Notes under the pieces: generated by a model
Databases searched by the model: none
What the model saw: only the letters and a program-made list of their open reading frames with translations
Told to the model about the DNA's origin: nothing
In this document: piece by piece, positions 1-6,289 of the stretch
Numbering within the stretch: position 1 is the first letter of the stretch
How the letters are laid out: each line of letters opens with the position of its first letter
NCBI GenBank assembly: GCA_003521145.1
Contig: DOTL01000045.1
Location: 1-12,884, forward strand
Direction: 5' to 3'
Length of the DNA stretch: 12,884 bases
Source of the DNA: Streptococcus sp.
Lineage (GTDB): Bacteria > Bacillota > Bacilli > Lactobacillales > Streptococcaceae
Made by a program: the position numbers and the translations under genes

Positions 1-94
1 CACATAATTATTGACAGTATCGAAAATCTATCACTTGGTTGAAGATGATATTAACGAAATCTTCAGTCAATATAAGACTCACATCGGGAAATAA
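1..94 (+). pseudogene. Probable 3' end of an upstream gene, frame disturbed
   Basis: One plus-strand frame ends in TAA at 92-94, directly at the foot of the hairpin at 87-137, which is where the end of a real gene would be expected. Its last residues read IYHLVEDDINEIFSQYKTHIGK-like (the final part is NEIFSQYKTHIGK). Going back, this frame hits a stop at 5-7, so it is not open to the window edge. Frame 1 is open from base 1 to a TGA at 40-42. The gene may therefore carry a frameshift near 10-40, or this may be non-coding. I do not recognise the product, and too little is visible to name it. Confidence 0.25.
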
Positions 95-137
95 GAAAAT
101 GCTTCTCTCGAAATGAGAGAAGCATTTTCTTATTTCC
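87..137. terminator. 23-bp perfect hairpin, bidirectional terminator
   Basis: Bases 87-109 are exactly complementary to 115-137, leaving a 5-base loop (GAAAT, 110-114). The plus-strand stop codon at 92-94 lies inside the left arm, and the stop of the membrane-gene relic on the minus strand lies inside the right arm. That is the usual arrangement for convergent genes sharing one terminator. The A/T-rich outer stem supplies the U-rich tail in both directions. The arms are unusually long and perfect for a streptococcal terminator. Confidence 0.8.
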
Positions 138-158
138 AAGATTTTGCTTTTGATGCTG
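115..158. repeat. Left copy of 44-bp direct repeat (43/44 identical)
   Basis: Identical to 3685-3728 except G140 versus A3710, at an offset of 3570 bases. Looser similarity runs from about 101 to 166, with a one-base length difference in the hairpin loop and three mismatches at 159, 160 and 162. The repeat covers the right arm of the hairpin and the last codons of a copy of the minus-strand membrane gene. With its partner it brackets the helicase and Nudix genes, as would a target duplication or a recombination footprint. Confidence 0.9.
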
Positions 159-174
159 CGATCCAATGTTTTAA
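130..174 (-). pseudogene. Relic of the 3' end of the small membrane gene at 3700-4008
   Basis: On the minus strand, the frame ending in TAA at 132-130 encodes LKHWIAASKAKSWK and is preceded by a TAG at 177-175. The intact gene at 3700-4008 ends AWVSASKAKFWK, so tryptophan, the AS-KAK core and the final WK align. Only about 14 codons remain and there is no start. It is a truncated duplicate or the left-over end of a gene split by an insertion. The conservative changes (WVSAS to WIAAS) suggest a diverged homologue rather than a very recent copy. Confidence 0.6.
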
Positions 175-201
175 CTACTTCTTTCACCTTGAAAAATACC
201 C

Positions 202-239
202 AAAAGTACTCACTACGGTCACAGAAATGATGTACTTTT
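202..239. repeat. Inverted repeat AAAAGTAC...GTACTTTT
   Basis: Bases 202-209 are perfectly complementary to 232-239, with a 22-base loop. It lies between the membrane-gene relic and the helicase promoter. It could be a weak hairpin or a regulator site, and the sequence does not decide. Apart from this, the terminator, the relic and the promoter, I see nothing else in 1-322. Confidence 0.35.
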
Positions 240-279
240 TGAATCTAGTAATATGAAAATATTATCTATACCTATTTTT

Positions 280-317
280 GATATAATGTTAGTAATTTGT
301 ATTCTTAGAGAGGGATT
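280..317 (+). promoter_or_regulatory. Extended -10 promoter and RBS of the helicase gene
   Basis: A TATAAT at 282-287 is preceded by TGA, giving the extended -10 pattern TGnTATAAT. No good -35 is present 17 bases upstream, which is tolerable with an extended -10. The GAGAGGG at 308-314 is the ribosome binding site, eight bases before the ATG at 323. Confidence 0.6.
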
Positions 318-322
318 ATACA

Positions 323-3186
323 ATGCCAGAGGGAACTAATTTATTTCAGGACACTTTGATAAAATCACTTAAGTTTGGTTTTGTTGATAACATTAAATAT
401 CAAGAGGGTGGCTATTCTCCTCAGATTCTTGTGAATAATAGTGATGAAAAACGCTATGTCTTGACAGACCTACAGGAAGAATTAAGTAAGTGTGCTGCTT
501 TCTACTTTTTTGTCGCCTTTGTCACTAAAAATGGAATTGCCATGATTAAGTCGCAATTATCAGACCTAATGGATAAGAAAGTGCCAGGGAAAATCTTGAT
601 TTCCCCATATCTAGATTTCAATGACCCTGATGCAATGCGTGAGCTACTAAAGCTTAAAAACGTTGAAGTCCGTTTAACACCCGAAATAATACAGATGCAC
701 GCCAAATTCTATCTTTTCGAACACACTGGTAAACAGGTACTGATTTCAGGCAGTTCAAACCTCACACATACAGCTCTAAAAATTAATTATGAGTGGAATA
801 TCAAACTGACCTCTACTCATAACGGGGAGTTTATTCAAAATACCAAATCAGAATTTGACCGTATTTGGGAACAATCAGAGCTACTAACACCCGAAATAAT
901 AGAGACCTATGCTAAAAAGAGAAAGAAAATCATTAGTCTCACAAAGATTAATGATGAAGAAAAGCTCCCTTATTCAGCTGAAAAAATTGTTCCTAATAAA
1001 ATGCAAGAAGCCGCACTTGAAGGGCTCAGAAATATTCGGGAACAGGGAAAAGACAGGGCACTTGTTATCAGTGCCACAGGTACTGGTAAGACATTTTTAT
1101 CTGCCTTTGACGTTAAACAATATAATCCTGAGCGCATGCTATTCATCGTCCATCGTGAACAGATTTTCAAAAAGTTCTGGGCTTTAATCCATCTGAAGGA
1201 CATATTTATCACTCAGGTGATGATTTAACTGGAAAAAAATATATCTTCGCGACTATCCAAACATTATCACGCGAGGATAACTTAAAAGCTTTTTCAAAAG
1301 ACTTCTTCGACTATATTCTCATTGACGAAGTGCATAAGGCTGGAGCTGATTCATACAAAAAAGTTATGGGCCATTTTACACCGAATTTTTATCTAGGTAT
1401 GACAGCAACTCCTGAACGTACTGATGGCCACAATATTTACGAGATTTTTGACTATAATATTGCCTATGAGATTCGCTTACAAGATGCATTAGAAAATGAC
1501 ATGCTCTGTCCTTTCGTTTATTTTGGTGTTAAAGACATCGAAATTGATGGTCAACTTATTGACGAAAAATCAAATATCTCAAACCTTACATCAGATGAGC
1601 GTGTCAAACATATTCTAAATAAAATTGATTTCTATGGTGTTTGTAATAATCAAGTTCGTGGACTTATTTTTTGCTCATCAAAAGCAGAAGCCAGAGAATT
1701 ATCAAAAAAACTTAATCAACATGGAAAACGTACCATCGCATTGACTGGTGATGACGATATCAACTATCGTGAAAAGGTTGTTAAGCAATTAGAAGATGGG
1801 AAGCTTGAATATATCTTGACCGTTGATATTTTTAATGAAGGGATAGACATACCATCCATAAACCAGGTAGTTATGTTGCGTAACACGCAATCAAGTATCA
1901 TTTTTGTTCAGCAGATTGGTCGTGGACTTCGTAAACATAAAAGTAAGGATTACGTTACTATCATTGATTTTATTGGTAATTACAAAAATAACTATCTGAT
2001 TCCAATTGCATTATTCGGTGATAAATCTATGAATAAAGATAATTACCGTCGTGAACTACGAGAACCAAACATCTTGAGTGGTTTAACAACCGTGAACTTT
2101 GAGGAAGTTGCTAAGGAACAAATCTTCAAATCGATTACAAACACGGTTCTATCTAACATGAAAATTCTCAAAGATGCCTATACTAATCTTGAAAATAAAC
2201 TTGGTAGAACGCCTATGCTAATCGATCATTTAACCTTTGATAATATTGATCCAATAGTATTTTTCAACAATAATAGCTTCAAAAACTATGCAGATGTTAT
2301 TAACAAATTTTCAAACAAGACAATAGAACTCACTGATACCGAGAGTAACTGGTTGAGTTTTATCACATTTGAACTTCTTCCTGGTAAACGAAAACATGAG
2401 CTTCTTCTACTTCAGGAACTTATCAAAAAGGGTGAGGTCTCGAAAGATAAATTTATTAAGATACTGGAAACAGAACAATTATCTACTAAAGACTCAATTA
2501 TCTCCTCTGTTAAGAATGTACTAAGTCTTCAATTTCTTAAATTTCAAGAGGTAAAAAAATTCGGCACAGAACCTCTGGTCACTCTAGAAAAAAATGTTTA
2601 TAAGCTCAATCCTGAGGTCATAGATAGTTTTAAAAATTCCGATTTCACCTTGCTCTTTAAGGATGTTATTGAGGCAGGACTATATAAAACAAATGATTAT
2701 CCTGAAATATTTACAATCGGTCAAAAATATTCTCGTCGTGATGTCTGTAAACTTCTGAACTGGTTTAAAGATGAACCCCCACTTAACATCGGTGGCTATA
2801 AAATAGACAAGAATACTAACACTTGTCCAATCTTCATCACCTACCATAAGGATGATGAAATCAGTGATACTATCAAATACGAAGATGAGTTATTGAACGA
2901 GACTACTCTTAAGTGGTTTTCTAAAAACAAGCGTACACTTGAGTCTCCAGATGTAAAAACAATTATCAATTCACCTGAAAATGGATTAGACCTAAAATTA
3001 TTTATTATTAAAGATGATGCTGAGGGTGGCGATTTCTACTATTTAGGTGACTTGACTATCGTGCCATCTACCGTTGAAGAATTAGTACGTCCACTTGAAA
3101 GCGGAAATGAAAGTATTGTTACTATGAACTTCAAACTAGATAATCCTATTCCTGACACCCTTTATCGTTACATAACTAATAAATAA
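323..3186 (+). pseudogene. PLD-domain DEAD/DEAH helicase with DUF3427, frameshifted
   Basis: The N-terminal piece (323-1228, 301 aa) carries a phospholipase-D-like nuclease domain with H126-x-K128 and GSSN at 143-146, a Q-like motif (PNKMQEA, 224-230), Walker A SATGTGKT (250-257) and FIVHREQ (motif Ia). The frame is then lost: the continuation is in another frame. That second frame opens after a TGA at 1156-1158, contains the DEVH box (1324-1335), MTATPER and QIGRGLR (motif VI), and ends in a DUF3427-type C-terminus at 3186. The GTG at 1330 is the valine of DEVH, so it is not a true start. Known families of this build (about 950 aa) are superfamily 2 helicases joined to a nuclease-like domain, often in accessory or defence regions. 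The gene is visibly AT-rich (15 of 60 G+C at 2221-2280, against 33 of 60 at 4321-4380 in mntH). It is probably inactive unless the ribosome shifts by -1. See findings. Confidence 0.85.
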
Positions 3187-3187
3187 A

Positions 3188-3207
3188 AGCACCACGCATA
3201 TGATGCT
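3188..3207. terminator. Shared terminator of helicase and Nudix genes
   Basis: AGCACCA (3188-3194) pairs with TGATGCT (3201-3207) around the loop CGCATA. One pair is G-U on the minus strand and A-C mismatched on the plus strand. T-rich tracts follow on both sides, with TTTTATTT on the minus strand. It sits between the two convergent stop codons at 3186 and 3209. The stem is short, so its strength is uncertain. Confidence 0.55.
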
Positions 3208-3208
3208 C

Positions 3209-3598
3209 TTATTTTGATAACAATTCTACAGCTGGTCGGTCTACAGGCGCCCAATTCAAAGTTTTCAAGCGATTAGGCTCTAGCCAAGCTGAATCCTGAT
3301 GTTCCAACAAATCTAGATTTCCAGAAACGAGTCTGGCATGAAAGGTTTTCATAACAACTGTTCCAAAATCATAATCATAGGAAGCTTCATTAACGAAGGA
3401 AATAATCTCAATCTGAGAATTTAATTCTTCATGAATCTCTCGTATCAAAGCTTCTTCAGGTGATTCTCTTTCTTCTAACTTACCACCAGGAAATTCCCAG
3501 TATCCTCCTAAACTTTTTCCTTCTGGTCGTTGGGCACAGAAGATTTTTCCATCCTTTTCGATGGCTGCAGCCACAACATTTATTATTTTTTTTGACAT
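3209..3598 (-). CDS. Nudix hydrolase, MutT-like NTP pyrophosphohydrolase
   Basis: The protein is 129 aa from the ATG at 3598, which has a GGAGG eight bases upstream. The same frame is open further upstream to 3748, but that extension runs through the terminator and the end of the neighbouring gene and is not coding. The Nudix box is complete: the second G of GGK, five residues, E, seven residues, then REIHEEL. The usual glycine after EEL is N here. The size, the N-terminal VVAAAIEKDGKIFCAQRP and the late W-x-P segment match MutT-type (8-oxo-)dGTP or other NTP pyrophosphohydrolases. Family members hydrolyse nucleoside triphosphates to monophosphates and pyrophosphate in the cytoplasm. The substrate cannot be read from sequence. 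It converges on the helicase gene and lies inside the repeat-flanked insert. Confidence 0.93.
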   Translation of the reverse strand: MSKKIINVVAAAIEKDGKIFCAQRPEGKSLGGYWEFPGGKLEERESPEEALIREIHEELNSQIEIISFVNEASYDYDFGTVVMKTFHARLVSGNLDLLEHQDSAWLEPNRLKTLNWAPVDRPAVELLSK

Positions 3599-3618
3599 GT
3601 AACATCCCTCCAGATAGT

Positions 3619-3627
3619 ATTCTATCA
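3619..3627 (-). promoter_or_regulatory. Possible extended -10 of the Nudix gene
   Basis: Read on the minus strand, TAGAAT (3624-3619) is preceded by TGA, an extended -10 pattern about 20 bases before the ATG at 3598. A weak TTGCTT lies 18 bases upstream. It overlaps a small inverted repeat (GATAG-TATT-CTATC). The leader would be very short but still includes the GGAGG. Confidence 0.35.
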
Positions 3628-3666
3628 AAAAGCTATCACGACAAGCAAACTTTAATTTATAATTCA

Positions 3667-3698
3667 AAAACGCTTCCCTCAATCGAGAGAAGCATTTT
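3667..3698 (-). terminator. Terminator of the small membrane gene
   Basis: GCTTCCCTC (3672-3680) pairs with GAGAGAAGC (3685-3693) with one mismatch, and flanking A4/T4 tracts extend the stem. On the minus strand the stem is followed by TTTTT, so it fits a rho-independent terminator just after the stop at 3700. It is the degenerate counterpart of the perfect hairpin at 87-137. Confidence 0.6.
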
Positions 3699-3728
3699 CT
3701 TATTTCCAAAATTTTGCTTTTGATGCTG
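3685..3728. repeat. Right copy of 44-bp direct repeat
   Basis: Matches 115-158 at 43 of 44 positions. Here it covers one arm of the terminator and the last codons (with stop) of the intact membrane gene. With the left copy it marks the limits of the helicase/Nudix insert. Confidence 0.9.
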
Positions 3729-4008
3729 AAACCCAAGCTGACAAACAAGCGAGGGCTGCTACGACATAGATAGCGTATTGTTTAGAAGGATAAAGCCACT
3801 CTTTATTTTCTTCATGCCAGCGAGACTTACAGCGGCCGATGTAATCTCCCGTCATTCCAGGATTTTTAAGCCGCTCCATGTAGTTGGCAGGTAGGTTATC
3901 AGGCTGATTTATCTGTACGTTAATGATAAAGATAAGCAAAGCAAGTGCGATGACAACTACGAGTGCCAGGGTAATCTTTTTCTTAGCTGTTAGCTGAAAT
4001 GCTTTCAA
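3700..4008 (-). CDS. Small two-helix membrane protein, function unknown
   Basis: I do not recognise this 102-aa protein. It has a hydrophobic helix at about residues 11-31 (ITLALVVVIALALLIFII core) and a second at about 78-93 (YAIYVVAALACLSAWV). Between them lies a polar loop rich in charged residues (YMERLKN, GRCKSRWHEENKEW). The start is a TTG at 4008, because a TAA lies directly upstream in frame and the next methionine is residue 44. GTGAG eight bases before the TTG can serve as ribosome binding site. The gene is divergent from mntH. Its last 12-14 codons are repeated in degraded form at 130-174. The charged loop between two helices suggests both ends on the same side of the membrane, but topology is inference. 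Confidence 0.7.
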   Translation of the reverse strand: MKAFQLTAKKKITLALVVVIALALLIFIINVQINQPDNLPANYMERLKNPGMTGDYIGRCKSRWHEENKEWLYPSKQYAIYVVAALACLSAWVSASKAKFWK

Positions 4009-4044
4009 TTATTTTTCTCACCCATATAGTAATATATGTACTCC

Positions 4045-4058
4045 TATACTTTAGTATA
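4045..4058. promoter_or_regulatory. 14-bp palindrome in the divergent intergenic region
   Basis: TATACT-TT-AGTATA has perfect 6-base arms and lies between the membrane gene and mntH, about 50 bases upstream of the mntH -35. It could be an operator for either gene. It does not match a metalloregulator consensus that I can recall, and AT-rich palindromes occur by chance. Confidence 0.3.
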
Positions 4059-4110
4059 AAAAGTAGGTATACAATATTAATGATTAAAAAGTCAAAACCT
4101 TTCGAAACCC

Positions 4111-4138
4111 TTGCATATCTTGCTCATAGTGTTATAAT
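4111..4138 (+). promoter_or_regulatory. mntH promoter
   Basis: TTGCAT (4111-4116) and a perfect TATAAT (4133-4138) are separated by 16 bases. Transcription would start near 4145, leaving a leader of about 58 bases that contains the hairpin at 4148-4182. Confidence 0.75.
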
Positions 4139-4147
4139 GGAACTGTC

Positions 4148-4182
4148 CATCTGTCTAGAAATAATACACTATTAGGCAGATG
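4148..4182 (+). promoter_or_regulatory. Hairpin in the mntH leader
   Basis: CATCTGTCTA (4148-4157) pairs with TAGGCAGATG (4173-4182): ten pairs, one of them U-G, with a 15-base loop. It begins almost at the predicted mRNA 5' end and stops about ten bases before the AGAGG ribosome binding site. It is not followed by a T-run, so it is not a terminator. It may stabilise the message or be part of a control element. Confidence 0.55.
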
Positions 4183-4202
4183 TGACTTAGAAAGAGGTAT
4201 TT

Positions 4203-5537
4203 ATGACATTTTCAAAAAAGGTTTCCCTTTCTGAGGTAAACCAATCCGTAGATACACCTAATAATAATCGTTTTTGGCAAAATCTTAAGGCTTTCTTGGG
4301 ACCCGGAGCTCTTGTGGCCGTGGGTTACATGGATCCAGGGAACTGGATAACCAGTGTCGTCGGTGGGGCGACCTACAAGTACAGCCTACTCTTTGTCATC
4401 TTAATTTCATCATTAATCGCTATGCAGTTGCAACAAATGGCCGGAAAATTAGGGGTTGTGACCCAAATGGACCTAGCTCAAGCGACTGCCTACCACTCAC
4501 CTAAATGGTTGCGATACACGCTTTGGGTGATTCTTGAGCTGGCCTTAATGGCGACGGACTTGGCTGAGGTACTTGGTTCTGGCATTGCTCTTAACCTACT
4601 CTTTGGTATTCCAATCATGGTTGCTATTCTGGTGACAGTCTTTGACGTCTTCCTACTCCTGCTCATCATGAAGCTGGGATTCAAGAAAATCGAGGCTATT
4701 GTTTCAACCCTAATTTTGACCATCTTGGTTATCTTTGTCTATCTGGTAGCCTTGTCTGAGCCTAGTGTTGCGGGAATCCTCGAGGGTTATCTTCCTACGC
4801 CAGCGCTCTTCGAGCCACATGCTGCTGGGGACACCAACCAGTTGACTTTGGCACTTGGGATTGTGGGGGCAACCGTTATGCCACATAACCTCTACTTGCA
4901 CTCATCCTTGTCACAGACTCGTAAGGTTGACTATTCAGATGGTAAAGACGTGACCAAGGCTGTCCGTTTCATGACCTGGGACTCCAACATTCAATTGTCT
5001 TTGGCCTTTGTGGTTAACTCCCTCCTCTTGATTTTGGGGGCAGCTCTCTTCTTTGGTCACGCTTCTGATATTTCAGCCTTCTCACAAATGTACAATGCCC
5101 TTCAGGACTCTAAGATTACTGGTGCGTTAGCTAGTTCGACACTTTCAACTCTCTTTGCCTTGGCGCTCTTGGCTAGTGGTCAAAACTCTACTATCACTGG
5201 TACTTTGAGTGGTCAAATTGTCATGGAAGGTTTCCTCCACATGAGGTTACCACAGTGGGTAATTCGTTTGTTCACACGTCTCTTCGCCTTGCTACCTGTT
5301 ATCATTGTAGCTATTCTCTACGGCGATCAAGAAAAGACACTGGATCAACTCTTGGTTTATTCACAAGTATTCCTTTCAATTGCCTTGCCATTCTCTATTT
5401 TCCCTTTGATTTACTACACTTCTAAAAAATCACTCATGGGAAAACACGTCAATGCCAAGTGGAATACCTTCCTCGGTTATGCCATCGCTATTGTCCTAAC
5501 CATTCTCAATCTCAAACTTATCTTTGATACGTTTTAA
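4203..5537 (+). CDS. mntH: Nramp-family manganese/iron transporter MntH
   Basis: This 444-aa protein belongs to the Nramp family, whose bacterial members import Mn2+ (and Fe2+) with protons across the cytoplasmic membrane. The two metal-binding signatures are intact: DPGN at residues 44-47 (helix 1; D44 and N47 are the expected ligands) and MPHN at 226-229 (helix 6, in GATVMPHNLYLHS). Hydrophobic segments along the chain fit the usual 11 helices. The N-terminal 25 residues are polar and cytosolic. The ATG at 4203 has an AGAGG about seven bases upstream. The gene is monocistronic, with its own promoter, leader hairpin and a shared terminator with ydbC. Its base composition is clearly richer in G+C than the helicase. 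In streptococci such genes are commonly under metal or peroxide control, but no recognisable operator is visible here. Confidence 0.96.
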   Translation: MTFSKKVSLSEVNQSVDTPNNNRFWQNLKAFLGPGALVAVGYMDPGNWITSVVGGATYKYSLLFVILISSLIAMQLQQMAGKLGVVTQMDLAQATAYHSPKWLRYTLWVILELALMATDLAEVLGSGIALNLLFGIPIMVAILVTVFDVFLLLLIMKLGFKKIEAIVSTLILTILVIFVYLVALSEPSVAGILEGYLPTPALFEPHAAGDTNQLTLALGIVGATVMPHNLYLHSSLSQTRKVDYSDGKDVTKAVRFMTWDSNIQLSLAFVVNSLLLILGAALFFGHASDISAFSQMYNALQDSKITGALASSTLSTLFALALLASGQNSTITGTLSGQIVMEGFLHMRLPQWVIRLFTRLFALLPVIIVAILYGDQEKTLDQLLVYSQVFLSIALPFSIFPLIYYTSKKSLMGKHVNAKWNTFLGYAIAIVLTILNLKLIFDTF

Positions 5538-5542
5538 ACAAA

Positions 5543-5575
5543 AAAACAAGGCTAGCACCATGCTGACCTTGTTTT
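5543..5575. terminator. Bidirectional terminator of mntH and ydbC
   Basis: AAAACAAGG (5543-5551) pairs with CCTTGTTTT (5567-5575). Inside it, AGCA (5554-5557) pairs with TGCT (5561-5564) around CCA. The stem is flanked by A and T runs and lies between the convergent stops; the ydbC stop is partly in the stem. Confidence 0.85.
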
Positions 5576-5786
5576 AGTTTTTGAAGGCGTCAACGAGAAC
5601 TTGGAATTCTTCGTTACTGAGGGTAATTCCCTTGCCCATCTTGGTATGGTCTGGACTCCACGTACGGATATCATACTTAGCCGGTGCGCCATTAAAGCTC
5701 ACACGATTGAGTTCCTTAGTCCAACCCTTGTCATTCTCAGACAAGACCAAGAGTTTTTCTTCAATTTCAAATGAAAATTCTGCCAT
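5574..5786 (-). CDS. ydbC: YdbC-like PC4-family single-stranded DNA-binding protein
   Basis: The protein is 70 aa from the ATG at 5786, which has GGAGG about six bases upstream. The frame stays open to 5855, but that extension has no ribosome site and does not look like protein. The sequence (FEIEEKLLVLSE, GWTKELNRVS, KYDIRTWSPDH, KMGKGITLS) is close to Lactococcus lactis YdbC. YdbC is a structurally studied homologue of the eukaryotic coactivator PC4: a dimer that binds single-stranded DNA or RNA through a curved beta sheet. A role in replication, repair or transcription is assumed for the family, but the cellular job is not established. It stands alone between mntH and a divergent hypothetical gene. 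Confidence 0.92.
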   Translation of the reverse strand: MAEFSFEIEEKLLVLSENDKGWTKELNRVSFNGAPAKYDIRTWSPDHTKMGKGITLSNEEFQVLVDAFKN

Positions 5787-5871
5787 TTGCTTACCTCCAC
5801 TAGCTTTATTCGTTTTTTCTGTGAAAATTATGTGTTTTAGAATGAAGTTATCCACAAAATTTCACCTTTTA

Positions 5872-5880
5872 TGCTATAAT
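5872..5880 (+). promoter_or_regulatory. Extended -10 promoter of the 94-aa gene
   Basis: TGCTATAAT at 5872-5880 is a perfect extended -10, but no -35 is evident 17 bases upstream. The leader would be about 25 bases long and includes the GAGGG at 5897-5901. Confidence 0.6.
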
Positions 5881-5909
5881 TATTTTATCAAGAAACGAGG
5901 GAAATGACC

Positions 5910-6194
5910 ATGATAAACTTTTTAGAAGCGGTAAAGCATCAGCTTCATCAGTTTGTAGAAACAGGTCACAGCAAACCTGTCCACCCAATGCAAAATCAGC
6001 TTATTAATGATATCTATCATGCTATCGATCATAACCAAATGGTCATGCTGACATCTAATCAGAAGACCTATAAGGGCTACATCAACCACTATGACAGGGA
6101 GCGACAAGTCATTTTTATCGAGCAAGATAAGATCATCAGCATGATTGAGCTTAAAGAAATCAAACGTCTAAAAATCATATCACAACGAGGTTAA
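5910..6194 (+). CDS. Small hypothetical protein, 94 aa
   Basis: I do not recognise the family with confidence. The start is probably the ATG at 5910, since GAGGG ends eight bases before it. The in-frame ATG at 5904 is only two bases from that site. The first half is polar and helical (FLEAVKHQLHQFV, QNQLINDIYHAI). The second half looks like a small beta barrel: VMLTSNQKTYKGYINHYD, then RQVIFIEQDK, then SMIELKEIKRLKII. The pattern G-x-I-x-x-x-D followed by a strand and a closing I-x-x-I resembles YolD-like or other Sm/SH3-like folds, which is a guess. It has no signal peptide or membrane helix. It has its own promoter and a strong terminator whose stem begins in its last codons, so it is a stand-alone transcript between ydbC and bioY. 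Confidence 0.75.
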   Translation: MINFLEAVKHQLHQFVETGHSKPVHPMQNQLINDIYHAIDHNQMVMLTSNQKTYKGYINHYDRERQVIFIEQDKIISMIELKEIKRLKIISQRG

Positions 6195-6220
6195 CTTAAT
6201 CAGTTAACCTCATTTTATTT
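6187..6220 (+). terminator. Terminator overlapping the stop of the 94-aa gene
   Basis: GAGGTTAACT (6187-6196) pairs perfectly with AGTTAACCTC (6202-6211) around a 5-base loop, and ATTTTATTT follows. The TAA at 6192-6194 lies in the stem. By coincidence the arms contain GTTAAC, the same core as the BirA half-sites downstream. Confidence 0.8.
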
Positions 6221-6225
6221 TAGAG

Positions 6226-6254
6226 TTGACTATTGTAGAATCCCTTGCTATAAT
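6226..6254 (+). promoter_or_regulatory. bioY promoter
   Basis: TTGACT (6226-6231), a 17-base spacer, and TATAAT (6249-6254) preceded by TGC. This is close to the best possible sigma-A promoter. The BirA-type operator begins two bases after the -10, so a bound repressor would cover the transcription start. Confidence 0.9.
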
Positions 6255-6255
6255 A

Positions 6256-6285
6256 AGTTAACTATTTATTTAGGAAATGTTAACT
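6256..6285 (+). promoter_or_regulatory. BirA-type operator of bioY
   Basis: AGTTAAC (6256-6262), 16 bases, then GTTAACT (6279-6285) is a perfect dyad of the spacing and core described for biotin-responsive BirA sites in Firmicutes. It lies directly downstream of the -10 and ends four bases before the bioY ATG. The AGGA at 6272-6275 lies in the spacer. BirA loaded with biotinyl-AMP would be expected to shut bioY off when biotin is plentiful. Confidence 0.8.
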
Positions 6286-6289
6286 AAAA

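Noticed and set aside
1330..3186. Independent 618-aa helicase starting at GTG 1330
   Set aside because: The GTG is the valine codon of the DEVH box, and the frame carries helicase sequence upstream of it. It is the second half of a frameshifted gene.
3599..3748. 50-residue N-terminal extension of the Nudix protein
   Set aside because: It runs through the terminator and the 3' end of the membrane gene in another frame. A good GGAGG and the conserved Nudix N-terminus place the start at 3598.
4139..4202. Manganese riboswitch in the mntH leader
   Set aside because: The leader is about 58 bases with a single hairpin, too short and without the paired elements of the yybP-ykoY class.
5787..5855. 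23-residue N-terminal extension of YdbC
   Set aside because: It has no ribosome site and is low in complexity. GGAGG sits directly before the ATG at 5786, where the lactococcal-type protein begins.
6187..6211. Second GTTAAC dyad upstream of bioY, possibly another BirA site
   Set aside because: The half-sites are only about ten bases apart and the pairing is continuous with GAGG/CCTC, followed by a T-rich tract. It is a terminator stem. The spacing does not fit the BirA dyad.
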